64,000 nt of DNA from Alicyclobacillus tolerans (GCF_021739485.1 NZ_JAJFNK010000002.1:222465-286464); one strand, 5' to 3'. Counted from the stretch's first letter, positions 46,765 to 55,368 are shown. Notes: a model not told the origin generated them from the letters alone. Program-made: numbers and translations.

Positions 46765-47970
46765 ATGGTGACATCTATGTTTCAATTCACAGTGCGTACG
46801 ACCGTAACAAGCGGTGCAGGAACTCGCACACTGCTGCCGGAAACGGTTCGCGGACTCGGCGGAAAGCGAGCGGTCTTGTTTACCGACGGCGGATTGACCA
46901 AAGCAGGCATCACTGAAAAGATTACGGAACTGTTTCAAATCATGCCGGGAGACGTTCAACTCGTTGGCGTGTTCGACGCCATTGAACAAGATGCCAAAGC
47001 CAACATCATCAACCAGGCTGTGCAGTATTACAAGGAGTGTGCTGGAGATTCCCTGATCGCGCTTGGCGGCGGAAGCGTTTTGGACACCGTCAAAGGCATC
47101 AAGTGGATGCTCAGCAAAGGCCTGACCGACATTCGTGAAGGACTTCTCGGCAACGTGCTGGAGTTTTGGCCGCAAGCGCAGTACATTCCCATTCCTCATG
47201 TTGCCATCCCAACGACCGCCGGTACTGGAGCGGAAGTCTCGCCCATTGCCGTCATCTATCACGACCAGTTGCAGGTCAAAATGAACGTGATCAACCCGTT
47301 CATCAATGCAGACATCGCCCTGCTCGATCCAGAACTGACCACCGGCTTGCCGGCGCGCATCACGGCCTTTACGGGCTTTGACGCATTGACCCATGCCATC
47401 GAAGGCTATTTTTCGCCTCAAAACAACCCCATGGCCGACGCGTATGCGCTTCAGGCGACGCGCATGATCGTCCAGAACCTGCCGACCGCGGTACATGAAG
47501 GACAAAACTTGCCCGCTAGAGCCAACATGTTGATGGCCAGCGCCATGGCGATTTCAGCCTTCAGTCTGACATTGAACGCGATCCCGGTGCACAACATGGC
47601 GCACGCGTTTGGAGCCAAGTTTGGCATCCCGCACGGCCTTGCAAATGCGGTGTTATTGCCCAACGTCATGAATGCCTTGGCACCGATGTACCTCCCACGC
47701 ATCCACGGCATGGCGGAAGCGTTGGGAATGAAAAATGCTTCAGAACACCCAGAAGAGGCACTCGGCCAAGTGTTGAGCTTCATTCGGGACTTGCGTGAAC
47801 AAGTCGGTCTGCCCAGTACGTTTGCCGAATTCGATATGGACAAACGTATGCTCAATAAAATGGTTGACGTGGTTCATGCAGACCCGTCTGGAGTGGTGTT
47901 CCGGATTCCGGATCCCATCATCCAAAAAGTCGTGCGCGAGGTGGCACCACAAACCGTCCCTGCACGCTGA
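46765..47970 (+). CDS. Iron-containing alcohol dehydrogenase
   Basis: 401-residue group III alcohol dehydrogenase. The NAD-binding GGGSVLDTVKGI and IPTTAGTGAEVSP motifs are present. Metal ligands lie in HAIEGYFS and HNMAHAFGAKFGIPHG. It interconverts an alcohol and aldehyde and forms a pair with the aldehyde dehydrogenase upstream. The ATG follows AGGTGG at six bases. Confidence 0.93.
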   Translation: MVTSMFQFTVRTTVTSGAGTRTLLPETVRGLGGKRAVLFTDGGLTKAGITEKITELFQIMPGDVQLVGVFDAIEQDAKANIINQAVQYYKECAGDSLIALGGGSVLDTVKGIKWMLSKGLTDIREGLLGNVLEFWPQAQYIPIPHVAIPTTAGTGAEVSPIAVIYHDQLQVKMNVINPFINADIALLDPELTTGLPARITAFTGFDALTHAIEGYFSPQNNPMADAYALQATRMIVQNLPTAVHEGQNLPARANMLMASAMAISAFSLTLNAIPVHNMAHAFGAKFGIPHGLANAVLLPNVMNALAPMYLPRIHGMAEALGMKNASEHPEEALGQVLSFIRDLREQVGLPSTFAEFDMDKRMLNKMVDVVHADPSGVVFRIPDPIIQKVVREVAPQTVPAR

Positions 47971-48083
47971 CACAGAGTTTACCATGAACCCGCGTGACGT
48001 ATTTGCTTCTGGCTGCGAGAAGTTTCCGCGACAGCGAGCTTTTAGCAAGTTTCAAAGTTTTCAAGTTTCCAAAGGAGGCGCTT

Positions 48084-48545
48084 ATGAAAGCCATTGAGGT
48101 GTTCCCGTACTGCAACGACCTGCGCGACTGCTTCTACGACACCTATGCTGCATTAACCGAGGACCAAATCAACTGGAAACCCGACAACCATAAGAACAAC
48201 ATCGCGTTTTTGCTTCGACACGTGGCGCAAGCCGAAGACTGGTTCGTACGGTCAATTGTTTTAGGCCAAGATATGGTCCCCAAACGAAAGGCTGAATTGC
48301 CGACCGTAGTGGAAATTTTGGACTACCTGAAATCCAGCAGAGAACAAACCCTCAACGTCTTGACGAGCATGACCGTGGAAGACTTGAGTCAAACCCGTTC
48401 TCTCGGAGAAGGGTTCCGCGGTGGAGCGCGCGAAGGTGCCACGGTTCACTGGATTTTCAACCGGATGTTTCAGCATGAGTCGTACCACTATGGGCAGGTC
48501 AACATGTTGATGCGTTTGCAAGGGCTCGAGCCGCCCAAGATGTAG
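48084..48545 (+). CDS. DinB-family protein
   Basis: 153 residues of the DinB/YfiT four-helix fold. His residues in FLLRHVAQAEDW and in HESYHYGQVNML form the usual metal triad. In low-GC bacteria some relatives are thiol S-transferases using bacillithiol; that is possible here given bshA in the same window, but it is not shown. ATG at 48084 follows AAAGGAGG. It ends the aldehyde/alcohol group. Confidence 0.85.
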   Translation: MKAIEVFPYCNDLRDCFYDTYAALTEDQINWKPDNHKNNIAFLLRHVAQAEDWFVRSIVLGQDMVPKRKAELPTVVEILDYLKSSREQTLNVLTSMTVEDLSQTRSLGEGFRGGAREGATVHWIFNRMFQHESYHYGQVNMLMRLQGLEPPKM

Positions 48546-48613
48546 TCTGGTACGCAACACCTGTGTGTCAACTATTTCAACTTTGCAAACAAAGCACCCT
48601 TCTGTAACCACAG

Positions 48614-48635
48614 AGCCTGACTGTGACGTCAGGCT
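48614..48635 (+). terminator. Hairpin, possible terminator of the dinB group
   Basis: AGCCTGAC and GTCAGGCT form a perfect eight-base stem over six bases. No T-run follows. Confidence 0.4.
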
Positions 48636-48754
48636 CCCATCCACTGCGTCAGGCAAATTCGCACACCAAACTCTGCGCACACGACCCAATTCCAAAAATG
48701 CCTGGTCACAACAAAGCTCATCACTTGTAAAACGAATACTTAGAACATTTGATA

Positions 48755-48784
48755 TTGACAGTTACAATGAAGTTACCCTACAAT
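48755..48784 (+). promoter_or_regulatory. Strong promoter of tetR-thiolase-R2lox-SCP2 genes
   Basis: TTGACA at 48755-48760 and TACAAT at 48779-48784, 18 bases apart. The start would be near 48791, inside the inverted repeat that follows. Confidence 0.7.
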
Positions 48785-48789
48785 AATTT

Positions 48790-48831
48790 TGAACTAAATG
48801 ACCAAAATGCGATTTTAGTTCATCTGGTCAT
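48790..48831. promoter_or_regulatory. Nested inverted repeats, probable TetR operator
   Basis: TGAACTAAA (48790-48798) and TTTAGTTCA (48814-48822) form a perfect nine-base inverted repeat with 15 bases between. ATGACCA (48798-48804) and TGGTCAT (48825-48831) form a second perfect pair offset from it. Both overlap the expected transcription start. Confidence 0.55.
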
Positions 48832-48891
48832 GCAGCATGCTGGGCTCTCGCGTTGCCGTCGATCAAATTGAGGAAAAGGGAGATTGTATCT

Positions 48892-49476
48892 TTGGAAATC
48901 AACCGGAAACAGGCAGTCCTAGAGGCAGCGAGGAAATCGCTGAGCTTATTCGGATATAAAGGAACCACCATGGATCAAGTTGCCCGGATGGCCGGGGTGT
49001 CCAAAGGCTCAATTTATTCGTTTTTTGCGAGTAAAGAAGAACTGTTTGATGAAATTATGCAAGAAACCATTTCAGAAATGCAGCTTGCTCTTCAAGAGGC
49101 CGCAGACACGGACCAATCCGTATTTGAAAGCCTGCATCGCGTGTTGTTTCGCGTGTTGGAGTTCCGGGAGCAGCACGAATTGTTGGCAAAGCTGTACAAC
49201 GAAATGAAGGAGGTGGGGACCCCGGCCGCGCGAGAAGCAGTCGTTCGCATCGAAGACCAGATCCTGTTCTTCGTGGAGCGCCAAATTCAATACGCCATTG
49301 ACACCGGTAAGATGAAACCTTGCGATCCGAAAGTGACCGCATTTTTATTTCTGAAGTTTTACGTCGGGCTTGTTTACGAATGGGGACAACGGAACACCCC
49401 TCTCGACAACGAGTCAATTTCGCATTTGTTTCAATTCTATTTCGGCAAGGGGCTAGCCCCAGTGCAACCGGTTTAA
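48892..49476 (+). CDS. TetR-family transcriptional regulator
   Basis: 194 residues. The N-terminal helix-turn-helix runs through YKGTTMDQVARMAGVSKGSIYSFF, then a ligand-binding helical domain. TTG at 48892 is chosen because AAAAGGGAG lies nine bases upstream and the remaining N-terminus has normal TetR length. It heads the thiolase, R2lox and SCP2 genes, so a fatty-acyl or lipid ligand is plausible, as for FadR-type TetR proteins. The inverted repeats at its promoter suggest autoregulation. Confidence 0.9.
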   Translation: MEINRKQAVLEAARKSLSLFGYKGTTMDQVARMAGVSKGSIYSFFASKEELFDEIMQETISEMQLALQEAADTDQSVFESLHRVLFRVLEFREQHELLAKLYNEMKEVGTPAAREAVVRIEDQILFFVERQIQYAIDTGKMKPCDPKVTAFLFLKFYVGLVYEWGQRNTPLDNESISHLFQFYFGKGLAPVQPV

Positions 49477-49543
49477 CGGAAACCGCCAAAAAGCGAGATT
49501 GTTTCCCGCAGCAAGCTGAGGGAATCGATAAGGAGTGTGTCCT

Positions 49544-50680
49544 ATGAGAGAAGCTGTGATTGTGGAGGCTGTGCGTACTCCCACCGGCAAACGAAACGGC
49601 GCCCTAGCCTCCACACATCCTGTTGACCTTCTGGTTCCGATACTGCAAAAACTGATTCAAAACACGGGGATTGCTCCTGGAGAAGTTGAGGACATCCTCA
49701 CCGGATGTGTCACGATGACCGGGGAACAGGGAGGCAACATCGGACGTATGGCCGCCCTCGCAGCGGGACTGCCGGTGGAAGTGCCCGCAGTGTCTTTAAA
49801 CAGGATGTGTGGTTCCAGCCAACAATCCCTTCACTTCGCAGCACAAGCCATCCTCGCAGGAGACATCGATGCAGCCATTGCCTGTGGTGTAGAAAACATG
49901 TCCCGAGTTCCGATGGGAACAGACCTAGGCTCGTTCAGCCGATCCCTGACAAACCGCTTTAATATCGTTCCTCAGGGAATTTCCGCCGAAATGATTGCAG
50001 AACAGTGGCAACTTTCCCGACAGGAATTAGACGAGTTCGCTTTGCAAAGCCATGAAAAAGCGGCCACAGCGACACGAGCCGGGGCGTTTACGCGTGAAAT
50101 CCTGACACTACCCATCTCCGGCCCGCAAGGCGACACCTTTGCCGACGATGAAGGAATTCGCAGGGACACTTCTATCGAGAAACTCGCAGGATTAAAGCCG
50201 TCCTTTCGTCTCGACGGTGTGGTCACAGCTGGGAACTCCAGTCAAATCAGCGACGGGGCGGCCGGTCTGTTGCTCATGTCGTCGGACAAAGCGCACGCAC
50301 TCGGCATCAAACCTCGCGCACGCGTCGTTGCCCGCGCCGTGGTCGGAGTCGATCCCGTCATGATGCTGACAGGCGTCATTCCAGCAACCCGCAAAGTGCT
50401 CCAAAAAGCCGGACTCTCGCTTGAGCAGATGGACATCATCGAGATCAACGAAGCGTTTGCTTCCGTCGTGTTGGCGTGGAAGAAAGAATTCGAACCCGAC
50501 ATGAACAAGGTCAATCCACGTGGGGGGGCAATTGCTCTTGGCCACCCACTCGGTGCCAGCGGAGCGCGTATCGCCACCACGTTACTGCACGAGCTCGAAG
50601 ACTTCGGCGGCCGGTACGGCCTGCAAGTCATGTGTATCGGCTTTGGCATGGCTACTGCGACCATCCTTGAACGCCTGTAA
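49544..50680 (+). CDS. Acetyl-CoA acyltransferase (thiolase)
   Basis: 378 residues. The nucleophilic Cys is Cys89 in SLNRMCGSSQQS. The His of NEAF follows, then GGAIALGHPLGASGAR, and a C-terminal CIGFGMAT in place of the usual CIGGGMG. It cleaves or forms 3-ketoacyl-CoA in beta-oxidation or acetoacetyl-CoA synthesis. ATG at 49544 follows AAGGAG at eight bases. The 3' end carries a 17-bp tandem duplication that spans the stop codon. R2lox paralogue 2 follows after 50 bases. Confidence 0.93.
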   Translation: MREAVIVEAVRTPTGKRNGALASTHPVDLLVPILQKLIQNTGIAPGEVEDILTGCVTMTGEQGGNIGRMAALAAGLPVEVPAVSLNRMCGSSQQSLHFAAQAILAGDIDAAIACGVENMSRVPMGTDLGSFSRSLTNRFNIVPQGISAEMIAEQWQLSRQELDEFALQSHEKAATATRAGAFTREILTLPISGPQGDTFADDEGIRRDTSIEKLAGLKPSFRLDGVVTAGNSSQISDGAAGLLLMSSDKAHALGIKPRARVVARAVVGVDPVMMLTGVIPATRKVLQKAGLSLEQMDIIEINEAFASVVLAWKKEFEPDMNKVNPRGGAIALGHPLGASGARIATTLLHELEDFGGRYGLQVMCIGFGMATATILERL

Positions 50681-50696
50681 TCCTTGAACGCCTGTA
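50663..50696 (+). repeat. 17-bp perfect tandem duplication over the thiolase stop
   Basis: ATCCTTGAACGCCTGTA occurs at 50663-50679 and again at 50680-50696. The first copy encodes the last residues of the thiolase. Confidence 0.9.
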
Positions 50697-50730
50697 ATGG
50701 AAAATTCTACAATCGGGAGGTTTTCCAAAC

Positions 50731-51630
50731 ATGAGAAGTTTTCAAACCACAAACCAGGGTTTGAACCACAATTCCTTACCCCTTCGTCTGTATCATAAGG
50801 CGAAAAAGTTGGGGATTTGGGACCCGAAAGACATCGACTTGCGCCAAGACCAAACCGACTGGTCGGTTATGGAGGAATCCGAGAAAGAAAAGGTCCTGCG
50901 CTTGCTCGCCATGTTTCAAGCCGGAGAGGAAGCCGTTACGTTGGACCTGCTTCCTCTCATTGGAGCCATTGCCAAGCAAGGGCGTCTGGAGGAAGAGCTT
51001 TTCCTAACGACGTTTTTGTTTGAAGAAGCGAAGCACACAGAATTTTTCCGTCGCTTTCTCGATGAGGTTGCCGGCGTGACTTCAGACCTTTCTTGCTACC
51101 ACACGCCAAGTTATCGAAAGATTTTTTACGAAGCGCTTCCGCAAGCCATGCAAGCACTTGCAGCCGATCAGTCCCCGAGAGCCATTGCAAAAGCCTCCGT
51201 GACGTACAATATGATCGTAGAAGGCGTACTTGCTGAAACGGGATACTATACTTTTTATGAAACGGTCAGTAAACAAGGACTGCTGCCTGGACTGATGAAA
51301 GGCATTGCTTATTTAAAAATAGATGAATCCCGGCATATTGGCTACGGCACGTACCTGCTGCAGCGCCTCATCTGTGAAAACGAAGGCTTGTGGGACTTCA
51401 TATACGCCGAGTTGAACAGCTTTGTCCCAACTCTCACAAATTTCATCCAAGAGAACTTTGACCCCAACAACTTGCCCAAAGGGCTCAACTATGACGAGTT
51501 TTTGAGCTACTCCACGCAGCGGCTGCTCTCGCGAATTGATGTGCTGGAACGGGCGCGCACCAAGACAATCGACGAGATTTACCGGATCACGGAGCGCGAG
51601 GTCGGCGTGATTGAACCAACCGTGGTTTGA
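50731..51630 (+). CDS. R2-like ligand-binding oxidase, paralogue 2
   Basis: 299 residues. Ligands read as Glu66, Glu99, His102, Glu164, Glu199 and His202, with cross-link residues Val69 and Tyr159, in the same spacing as paralogue 1 and Geobacillus R2lox. Much of the first 110 residues is identical to paralogue 1, while the C-terminal third differs (hydrophobic NFIQENFDPNNLPKG segment), which may alter ligand choice. The ATG follows GGGAGG. It lies between thiolase and an SCP2 lipid carrier. Confidence 0.93.
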   Translation: MRSFQTTNQGLNHNSLPLRLYHKAKKLGIWDPKDIDLRQDQTDWSVMEESEKEKVLRLLAMFQAGEEAVTLDLLPLIGAIAKQGRLEEELFLTTFLFEEAKHTEFFRRFLDEVAGVTSDLSCYHTPSYRKIFYEALPQAMQALAADQSPRAIAKASVTYNMIVEGVLAETGYYTFYETVSKQGLLPGLMKGIAYLKIDESRHIGYGTYLLQRLICENEGLWDFIYAELNSFVPTLTNFIQENFDPNNLPKGLNYDEFLSYSTQRLLSRIDVLERARTKTIDEIYRITEREVGVIEPTVV

Positions 51631-51731
51631 CCTTGCCACGAGCCTTTATTCCGGAGTGATTGGCGAGGGCGCGAATAAAATTTCCTCCCTCGTAATCATA
51701 TATTTTGAAATCCTTTAAGGAGGAGTCAATA

Positions 51732-52067
51732 ATGCCAACAACCAAGGAAATTTTTGAAATGATCAATGCCGCTCTCAGCCAGGATCCGTCTAAGGCGGGC
51801 GGGATGCAAGCGGTGTACCAATTCAACGTGACTGGGGAAGACGCAGGCACCTACCAGATCATCTTGACCCCGGATTCGGCCAAAGCGGTCGAGGGCGAAC
51901 AAGAGTCTTCAAATTGCACCTTGGAGATCAACTCTGATGACTTTAAGGAAATGATGGCAGGCAACCTGAACGGAACGGCAGCTTTCATGAGCGGCAAGCT
52001 AAAGGTTACCGGAGACATGGGACTTGCGATGAGGTTGCAACAGGTCCTCGAGGTCTACCAGGCCTAA
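51732..52067 (+). CDS. SCP2 sterol-binding domain protein
   Basis: 111 residues forming one SCP2 fold: strands around YQFNVTGEDAGTYQIIL, the CTLEINSDDFKEMMAGNLNG segment and the closing KVTGDMGLAMRLQQV helix. Such proteins have a hydrophobic tunnel for fatty acyl chains. ATG at 51732 follows AAGGAGG. Directly after R2lox 2, it may present or receive the lipid ligand of that oxidase. A strong terminator follows, closing the transcription unit. Confidence 0.92.
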   Translation: MPTTKEIFEMINAALSQDPSKAGGMQAVYQFNVTGEDAGTYQIILTPDSAKAVEGEQESSNCTLEINSDDFKEMMAGNLNGTAAFMSGKLKVTGDMGLAMRLQQVLEVYQA

Positions 52068-52080
52068 TCTTTAACGTGTC

Positions 52081-52120
52081 AAACGCGGCTGCCCATTTCA
52101 CTGCGGCAGCCGCGTTTTTT
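52081..52120 (+). terminator. Strong intrinsic terminator after SCP2
   Basis: AAACGCGGCTGCC (52081-52093) pairs perfectly with GGCAGCCGCGTTT (52105-52117) and ends in six T. Confidence 0.92.
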
Positions 52121-52146
52121 CTGTGATCCTGGCAACAAAGGCCAGG

Positions 52147-52395
52147 TTAATGAACCTTGTGGCCAAAAACCATATATAAAAAGACCACTGTCCAGATTAA
52201 CCCGATGAATCTTCCGAAATTCCCTAATTTACGCCATTCCCAAACAAGCATAATAAATGGAACAAACAGCCAGCCTACGGCAAGTAAAAACCACTCTGGA
52301 AATCCTCGCGCAACCCGACGCTTCCTGCGGGACTTTCCTCTGCCTTTACTTCGCCCCACCCTAGACCGTTTAGAACTCCTTTTGACGTTTTTCAT
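52147..52395 (-). CDS. Small basic membrane protein
   Basis: 82 residues. The first 32 are very rich in Lys, Arg and Ser; two membrane segments follow (WFLLAVGWLFVPFIMLVW and IGLIWTVVFLYMVFG). The cationic tail could bind nucleic acid or lipid head groups. ATG at 52395 has GGGGGGAG nine bases upstream. No family is recognised. It is convergent with the SCP2 gene. Confidence 0.65.
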   Translation of the reverse strand: MKNVKRSSKRSRVGRSKGRGKSRRKRRVARGFPEWFLLAVGWLFVPFIMLVWEWRKLGNFGRFIGLIWTVVFLYMVFGHKVH

Positions 52396-52550
52396 TCCAG
52401 CGGCTCCCCCCACGGTCTATCGTAAAACTGTTAATCGGCGAATGCCAGGTAATCAGCCATAAAGTTTCAACCTGCTTTCAAGACTCGTAGATTAGGATTA
52501 CAATGTATAATAGATATAAAAGAAACGCGGTCTAAAAATTTTGATGGAAT

Positions 52551-52898
52551 TTGGTGTTGGATGAGATGATCGAACTTCATTCCGTGCTAGGTCTTATTTT
52601 AGTGATCCTTGCCGTGCTGTTGCTCGTCGCAAACCTTATGAATTCCAGGAGCACAGTCGTCAAAAGGTTCCGTTCAGTGTTTATCGGTTTGCTGGACTTG
52701 CAGGTACTTTTGGGGATTATCGCGTTTTTTATCCACCCTATGTCAGGACTGTTCATACTTCACCCTGTAATCATGGTTGTTGCAGTAGGCATCTTACACG
52801 TGATGACAAAGCCGTCTCGGTCCCCGTCTGTTCGAATCGGTGCTTACGCAAGTGCCACGGTTCTATTAATTCTTGGAGTTCTCGCAGGGCGGCTGTAA
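52551..52898 (+). CDS. Small four-helix membrane protein
   Basis: 115 residues with four hydrophobic segments. His residues recur at helix ends (LHSVLG, FIHPMSG, ILHPVIM, ILHVMT), reminiscent of small b-type heme proteins, though this is a guess. The start is uncertain: TTG 52551, GTG 52554 and ATG 52566 are all in frame with only modest ribosome binding sites. TATAAT at 52506-52511 lies upstream. No family is assigned. Confidence 0.65.
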   Translation: MVLDEMIELHSVLGLILVILAVLLLVANLMNSRSTVVKRFRSVFIGLLDLQVLLGIIAFFIHPMSGLFILHPVIMVVAVGILHVMTKPSRSPSVRIGAYASATVLLILGVLAGRL

Positions 52899-53011
52899 AA
52901 TTTGTTGCCGCCCCACAATCCTCGCGTGAGAACTATTTTTGCCATGGTCGTTTTGCTTTAGCATGATAGGTTCCAATAATCCATTGGAATTTAAATAGGG
53001 AGGAACTTGCT

Positions 53012-54508
53012 CTGCGAAAGTCTCTTGCAGTGTTTCTAGCTGCTTCGGCGATTGCTTCTTGTTCAGCCGTCGTCAGTATGCCGGCCGTTTTTGCGAACTC
53101 TTATCCAATGAGTCAGAAAAGCATCATCTTGGACGGGAAAGAAGTTGCCAGCCCTGCAGGGTTGACGTATCAACAGACTACGTATGTCCCGATTTGGTAC
53201 ATTATGCACGCACTCAGCGGCTTGGGTTTTCAAAGTCAGTGGAATGGAGTAGATTGGTACATTTCCACGAAATCTCCGGTCAATTTAAATCACATTGTTC
53301 CAGGTTCGGGTTCTCTTGGAATTTACGTCAATGGAACCTTAGTTCATAAAGTGAATGGTCTGGTCTATAACGATCCAAGTTCCAACAAAACCACCATGTA
53401 CATGCCCATTTGGTATGTCATGCAAATCTTAAACGATCTAAATTTCCAGTCCAGTTGGAACGGCACAAGTTGGAACATTACGAGTGTAAATACCCATCTA
53501 CCGAACAGTGGAAGTACAAGTTCTGTAAACCCTGCAACGAACAGTTCTTCCAACTCGACGGGAAGTTCGAATGCCGTTTCACCAGCAGCACCAGCGAGTT
53601 CGGCAATCGCGATTCCTCCCAGCGGGGTATTAAGCCGTGCAGTGAGTTTGTCATCTGGCAGTGTTGAAACGTGGTATCCGTCAAACCCAGCGCCGAGTTT
53701 TCAAATCAATGCTCTGCGCTATCAAACAGGGTCTAATCAAGTTCCTATCGCAGGGACCATCGGATCAAACTATACGGGAGACCTGTTAATACAGGTGCTG
53801 CCATTGAGCAACAACGATTCGGATACGGTGTTTTGGGACTACTCAATCCCGGTAACGAATGGACATTTTACGGCAGAGGTGTTACTGCCCTTTAAAGGAC
53901 CCAACCAAGTCAGTATCGGAATACCCGTGCTCGGCCAGGCACTTTCCATGAATGAATTTTATGCGTCCGATTTTACGAATCAGCAATCATCGCTTAGTTC
54001 GCTGCAAATGGGGCTGCTGCAAAGCTGGATGGCGAATTACAATGAGTCACCTACGGTGAAGCCCCTCGCTGAATCCATTACCGTAAACGCCGCCTCGACG
54101 GATGCAAAAATTGAAGCCGTTAGCAATTGGGTCTCATCTCACATCAAATACAACTGGCCAGCATTTAACGCGAATCAAATTCCTTGGCAACAGACGACTC
54201 AAACTCTGAACACAGATCTCGGAGTGTGCCAAGACGAAGCTGCCGTGGCTGCATCCTTATTGCGTTCCATCGGGATCCCTACCGAAACCATAGCTGGCAC
54301 TCTCAGCCTGGACGGAACCACGGGTGCGCATGAGTGGGATCAATCATGGAACGGGCAGCAATGGATTGTATATGATCCAACAGCCGACCAGATTTACTAT
54401 CAGGGCACGGCGGCATCTCTACCAGACCACATCACGGACACGTACTTCAACCAAGCGACAAGCCTTTTTGACCAAACCCATCTGGATTCCACTCCAGCTT
54501 ATTGGTAG
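53012..54508 (+). CDS. Secreted transglutaminase-like protein, CTG start
   Basis: 498 residues. From CTG at 53012 the protein has a classic signal peptide: basic RKS, a hydrophobic core and a VFANS cleavage site near residue 30. Two copper amine oxidase-like repeats follow (YVPIWYIMHAL and YMPIWYVMQIL, each ending in a WNG-x-x-W motif), then a Ser/Asn linker, a beta domain, and a transglutaminase-like domain with Cys in LGVCQDEA, His in GAHEWDQSW and Asp in YDPTADQ. GGGAGGA lies eight bases before the CTG. GTG at 53030 would lose the basic start of the signal. It may act on wall proteins. Confidence 0.88.
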   Translation: MRKSLAVFLAASAIASCSAVVSMPAVFANSYPMSQKSIILDGKEVASPAGLTYQQTTYVPIWYIMHALSGLGFQSQWNGVDWYISTKSPVNLNHIVPGSGSLGIYVNGTLVHKVNGLVYNDPSSNKTTMYMPIWYVMQILNDLNFQSSWNGTSWNITSVNTHLPNSGSTSSVNPATNSSSNSTGSSNAVSPAAPASSAIAIPPSGVLSRAVSLSSGSVETWYPSNPAPSFQINALRYQTGSNQVPIAGTIGSNYTGDLLIQVLPLSNNDSDTVFWDYSIPVTNGHFTAEVLLPFKGPNQVSIGIPVLGQALSMNEFYASDFTNQQSSLSSLQMGLLQSWMANYNESPTVKPLAESITVNAASTDAKIEAVSNWVSSHIKYNWPAFNANQIPWQQTTQTLNTDLGVCQDEAAVAASLLRSIGIPTETIAGTLSLDGTTGAHEWDQSWNGQQWIVYDPTADQIYYQGTAASLPDHITDTYFNQATSLFDQTHLDSTPAYW

Positions 54509-54544
54509 AAAGACGAAAGACAACGCCAAACCTAAGTTCGGACT

Positions 54545-54572
54545 CAGACTGCCGTGTGGCGGTCTGTTTTTT
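54545..54572 (+). terminator. Terminator of the transglutaminase gene
   Basis: CAGACTGCC and GGCGGTCTG pair with one G-U over GTGT, followed by six T. Confidence 0.85.
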
Positions 54573-54849
54573 ACGCAAAAACGGTACGATCAGCAGTCGA
54601 GCCGGACCAGCCCGCCCTGATTGGGGCCCCGCACATCAAAACCGGGGCCAGAATTTCAGACAAGGGCTTCTGCGTGAGGAAGGACAAGGGTCAGCCGCCT
54701 GATACTCTCTTGAAAATGTAGTTGACAAAGGACAAATACCGCCACACTCTGCATGTCCGTTCACATACGTTGGAGCAGGTCATCCGTAAGGGGGGAGCCG
54801 GGGTTCGTACAGAAAATGTTTGAAATTCCAAGTTGGGAGGTGATCTTCA
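54573..54849. other. Intergenic region with a GC hairpin
   Basis: GGCCCCG (54625-54631) pairs with CGGGGCC (54643-54649). TTGACA at 54722 has only a poor -10 partner near 54745. No gene is supported. Confidence 0.4.
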
Positions 54850-55200
54850 GTGGCAACGAAAGAACAGTGTGAACAATACGTGGGTAAATGGGTAAACTTT
54901 CGCACCAGATACGGTTACCATGTCGGAATCGTCGAACGCGTCACCGACACCGATGCAATTATCCTGTCACCGCGCAAATTTGTCCCAGCGCACCTGCAAA
55001 CACGGGTGAGCGATGAAGACTCTCGAAAACTCGACGCTGCTCTCGCATGGGGAGGGGGCGGCGGTGGATATCCTGGTGGAGGAGCATTCGGCGGTCGACC
55101 TGGCTGGGGGGGTGGAGGATACCCTGCTTGGGGCTGGGGGTGGGGCCGATGGGCCGTCTCCTTCCTGATCATCTATGTCTTGTGGGGGTTGTGGTGGTAA
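54850..55200 (+). CDS. Gly/Trp-rich small membrane protein
   Basis: 116 residues. The first 65 form a small folded domain (KWVNFRTRYGYHVGIVERV, a KOW/SH3-like beta pattern). A Gly/Pro/Trp-rich linker follows, then one C-terminal membrane segment (WAVSFLIIYVLWGLWW). This resembles coat-associated small proteins of spore formers, but no family is recognised. GTG at 54850 follows GGGAGGTGATC, an excellent site. Confidence 0.75.
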   Translation: MATKEQCEQYVGKWVNFRTRYGYHVGIVERVTDTDAIILSPRKFVPAHLQTRVSDEDSRKLDAALAWGGGGGGYPGGGAFGGRPGWGGGGYPAWGWGWGRWAVSFLIIYVLWGLWW

Positions 55201-55368
55201 GGCCAGCTGGACCCCATCGACATGTTCAACCTTCCAACGAAAACAGAGAGCTGAGCTTGTCCACTTCAAGGGTTTATGGGTTTGTACCGCTAAAGCCAAC
55301 ACACCTCCCGGTCGCCAAGACGAGGGACGTTACACATCCCTCGCTCGGCGGTCTTTGTACTTTCCGTG

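Larger units (their letters stand above)
48546..48891. other. Gap before the TetR gene
   Basis: 346 bases without a gene. It contains a hairpin, a strong promoter and inverted repeats, listed separately. Confidence 0.6.

Noticed and set aside
54502..54702. 66-codon frame after the transglutaminase gene
   Set aside because: It runs through the terminator hairpin and has no ribosome binding site.
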